Shown here: in pieces, positions 46,892-48,292 of the stretch
Numbering within the stretch: the first letter of the stretch is position 1
Layout: each line of letters opens with the position of its first letter
Source of the DNA: an uncultured Oscillibacter sp.
GTDB lineage: Bacteria > Bacillota > Clostridia > Oscillospirales > Oscillospiraceae
Direction: 5' to 3'
DNA length: 48,292 nucleotides
Assembly (NCBI GenBank): GCA_910585165.1
Contig: CAJUBX010000005.1
Span: forward strand, 1-48,292
Position numbers and translations under genes: made by a program
The notes under the pieces: generated by a model
Seen by the model: the letters and a program-made list of their open reading frames with translations, nothing else
Told to the model about the DNA's origin: nothing
Databases searched by the model: none

Positions 46892-47297
46892 ACGGAGGCG
46901 TACACCTCCACCAGTAGGCTTTGCAATGTGAGTTAAAAAGGTTGTGATATTATTTCCGCATTTAAAATTCGGAAATAATACAGTTGATTTGAGCCGTTTT
47001 GCTCGCCGCCGCAAACGGCGGCAACCGCAAAACATGGCGTCTATTACTTCCGAAATTTTATTTCAGAAGTAATAGCTTCTAACAGCATATAACATAAAGC
47101 CTTTGGACGATGGAAAACTGCGGCCGTATAGACCAGTATGGACTATCCCTTCGCAAAAACAATGGGGCATCCAATTTTGTGACTGGCATGAAGTGGTTTG
47201 ATTCGCTTGCATATCTCTAGAGCAACCTGCGCAAAAGAGTGCGCTAGACACAAAAAGGACATAAAAGGGGAGTAGAATATAGGAAGAGGTGAATAGT
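46892..47297. other. Gene-free region with palindromic element and IS left end
   Basis: After the SWIM gene there is a structured palindromic element (46948-47074), then about 140 bases with nothing recognisable, then the left inverted repeat of the IS630 element (47217-47231) and its leader. No ORF with a good ribosome site was seen. Confidence 0.6.
46948..47074. repeat. Two 33-bp palindromes around a GC-rich hairpin
   Basis: Palindrome A (46948-46980, TATTATTTCCG to CGGAAATAATA) and palindrome B (47042-47074, TATTACTTCCG to CAGAAGTAATA) have the same 11-11-11 layout. Between them is a GC-rich stem, GCCGCCG/CGGCGGC (47005-47022), within outer GTTTTGC/GCAAAAC arms. B is nearly identical, inverted, to the motif at 20304-20336. 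The whole looks like a miniature element or a structured RNA. Confidence 0.6.
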
Positions 47298-47684
47298 ATG
47301 CTGCACAACGAAGCACGGCGGTTATTGGTGGCAGGGTATGAGCGAACGCATAATGCCCATGAAATAGCAGAGGCATACGGGGTATCGGAGCGGGAAGTAT
47401 ACCGGCTGGCCCGGCAGAAGCGGGAAACAGGCAGTATAGATTTGCGAGTAAACCAGCGGGGCCGGAAAGCAAAAATAGGAGCGGAAGAACTCAGCCGCCT
47501 GGATAAAGCGATCCAGGAAACGCCGGACGCAGCCTTGGGGGAGCTGATCCGGCAATTGGAACTGGACATCAGTGAGTCCCGGCTGAGCCGGATCGTGCGG
47601 GAGAAACTGGGATACTCCCTGAAAAAGAAGATGATCCACGCATCCGAACAGGAGCGTCCCCGACGTACAAAGGAAACGCGCTGA
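47298..47684 (+). CDS. IS630 transposase, N-terminal frame
   Basis: 128 residues with the helix-turn-helix AHEIAEAYGVSEREVYRLAR and the second DNA-binding domain up to LGYSLKKKMIHASEQERP. The ATG at 47298 follows AGAGGTGA. The family sequence stops at RP (47659); beyond the CCCC run at 47658-47661 the frame is unrelated and ends at 47684. The rest of the enzyme continues in the +1 frame. Confidence 0.9.
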   Translation: MLHNEARRLLVAGYERTHNAHEIAEAYGVSEREVYRLARQKRETGSIDLRVNQRGRKAKIGAEELSRLDKAIQETPDAALGELIRQLELDISESRLSRIVREKLGYSLKKKMIHASEQERPRRTKETR

Positions 47685-48216
47685 GTGGAAAGAATGTCGG
47701 TTTTCCCGGGAACATCTGGTGTTTCTGGACGAAAGCGGCATTAACACAAATCTTGTCCGCCGTTATGGGCGGTCTATAGGGAAGAAACGCGTGGTAGATG
47801 CCGCGCCCTTGAACACGCCCCGCACCACAACGGTCTTGTCCGCTATGCGTCTGGATGGGCCGTGTGCCTGCGTCACTTACGAAGACGGTACGACCAAAGA
47901 ACGTTTCCTCCAGTACCTGCGGGACACGCTGCTTCCCATTTTGCATAAAGGGGACATTGTTGTGATGGACAACTTGAAGACCCATCATTGCAAAGAGGTT
48001 GAACCGCTGATTCGTTCTGTTGGTGCCGTGCCGCTGTATTTGCCGCCATATAGCCCTGACCTCAATCCCATTGAAAAAATGTGGTCAAAAATGAGGGCCA
48101 TCCTCCGAAAGCAGCGTGTTCGCATAAAGAGTAAACTGCCTTCGGCTGTCTCTGACGCTCTGAGGGCAGTTTCTCCACTTGATTGCTCCTCCTGGTTCAT
48201 CTGCGCAGGGTACTGA
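47662..48216 (+). CDS. IS630 transposase, catalytic C-terminal frame
   Basis: 185 residues in the frame one base after CCCC: DVQRKRAEWKECRF then HLVFLDESGINTN (first Asp), VVMDNLKTHH (second Asp) and PYSPDLNPIEKMWSKMR (Glu), the DDE triad of IS630/Tc1. It ends DCSSWFICAGY, a normal IS630 end. It has no start of its own with a ribosome site (an ATG-like start at 47719 would lose part of the domain), so a +1 frameshift or a mutation in the CCCC run is implied. Confidence 0.85.
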   Translation, partial: DVQRKRAEWKECRFSREHLVFLDESGINTNLVRRYGRSIGKKRVVDAAPLNTPRTTTVLSAMRLDGPCACVTYEDGTTKERFLQYLRDTLLPILHKGDIVVMDNLKTHHCKEVEPLIRSVGAVPLYLPPYSPDLNPIEKMWSKMRAILRKQRVRIKSKLPSAVSDALRAVSPLDCSSWFICAGY

Positions 48217-48292
48217 CACTATTCCCGCAGGTTGCTCTAGGCTCTACTCCTCAACCTTAGCAAAAAGGGAATCACAGCCAGCATGCAAAACA

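Larger units (their letters stand above)
47218..48239 (+). mobile_element. IS630-family insertion sequence
   Basis: The element spans about 47220-48237 and is flanked on both sides by TA (47218-47219, 48238-48239), the IS630 target duplication. Terminal inverted repeats CTAGAGCAACCTGCG (47217-47231) and its complement (48226-48240) are perfect over 15 bases including the flank. It carries the transposase in two frames. It is complete in length and recently inserted by the look of its ends. Confidence 0.88.

Noticed and set aside
46948..46980. NikR operator
   Set aside because: The TATTATT...AATAATA ends look similar, but the 19-base spacing does not fit the known nickel-regulator sites.
47718..48216. 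Second IS630 frame as an independent gene starting at 47719
   Set aside because: Conserved transposase sequence in that frame extends upstream to about 47662, so it is the continuation of the first frame.

Overview
The window looks like a chromosomal segment of a GC-rich, spore-forming, anaerobic member of the Bacillota, most like gut Oscillospiraceae. The clues are a spoVT-type regulator, yqhQ (DUF1385), strong AGGAGG ribosome binding sites, sigma-A-like promoters embedded in GC-rich coding DNA, a sodium-pumping decarboxylase cluster and a four-cysteine ribosomal protein S18. No tRNA, rRNA or CRISPR array was seen.

Layout. (1) 1-9293: a catabolic locus built around a divergent promoter region at 6284-6620. 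Leftward run three tandem HAD-family hydrolases, a phosphoglycerate-mutase-like protein, a split transketolase (two genes) and the start of one more gene. Rightward run a LacI-type regulator, a PHP-domain phosphoesterase and a PfkB-type kinase. Two near-perfect LacI-type operators lie 209 bp apart, one just downstream of each promoter. The mutase-like protein is circularly permuted: its canonical C-terminal half comes first and the canonical N-terminus (DGWG motif) starts at residue 314. (2) 9498-13436: an NSS sodium symporter, a lipase-like hydrolase, ispE and sfsA. (3) 13671-17097: a four-gene Na+-translocating decarboxylase operon with a separate biotin carrier. (4) 17148-20272: a PadR-controlled membrane-protein operon whose promoter matches the consensus and is overlapped by a palindrome, then a cation diffusion facilitator. 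(5) 20385-25551: a Zn-ribbon protein, rpsF-ssb-rpsR, two GT4 glycosyltransferases and a TVP38-type membrane protein. (6) 25931-32468: a BceAB/FtsX-like ABC transporter divergent from a lipoprotein plus two-component system. (7) 32603-39363: housekeeping genes yqhQ, prmC, a PspC-domain gene, recA, recX, and a translationally coupled chain of xre regulator, rimO, HhH protein and pgsA. (8) 39443-41047: a PepSY-repeat protein and a zinc-ribbon protein.

(9) From about 41360 to the end the DNA is visibly more AT-rich. It begins inside a spoVT reading frame that loses its family sequence after 33 codons. It carries a DUF1016 nuclease with a tiny overlapping upstream ORF, a Bcp peroxiredoxin, yaaA, an M20 amidohydrolase, a SWIM-domain protein, a structured palindromic element and a complete IS630-type insertion sequence. 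This looks like acquired accessory DNA.

The strongest candidate for something undescribed is the LacI-controlled locus in region 1, and within it the circularly permuted phosphoglycerate mutase homologue. The substrate of that pathway cannot be read from the sequence.
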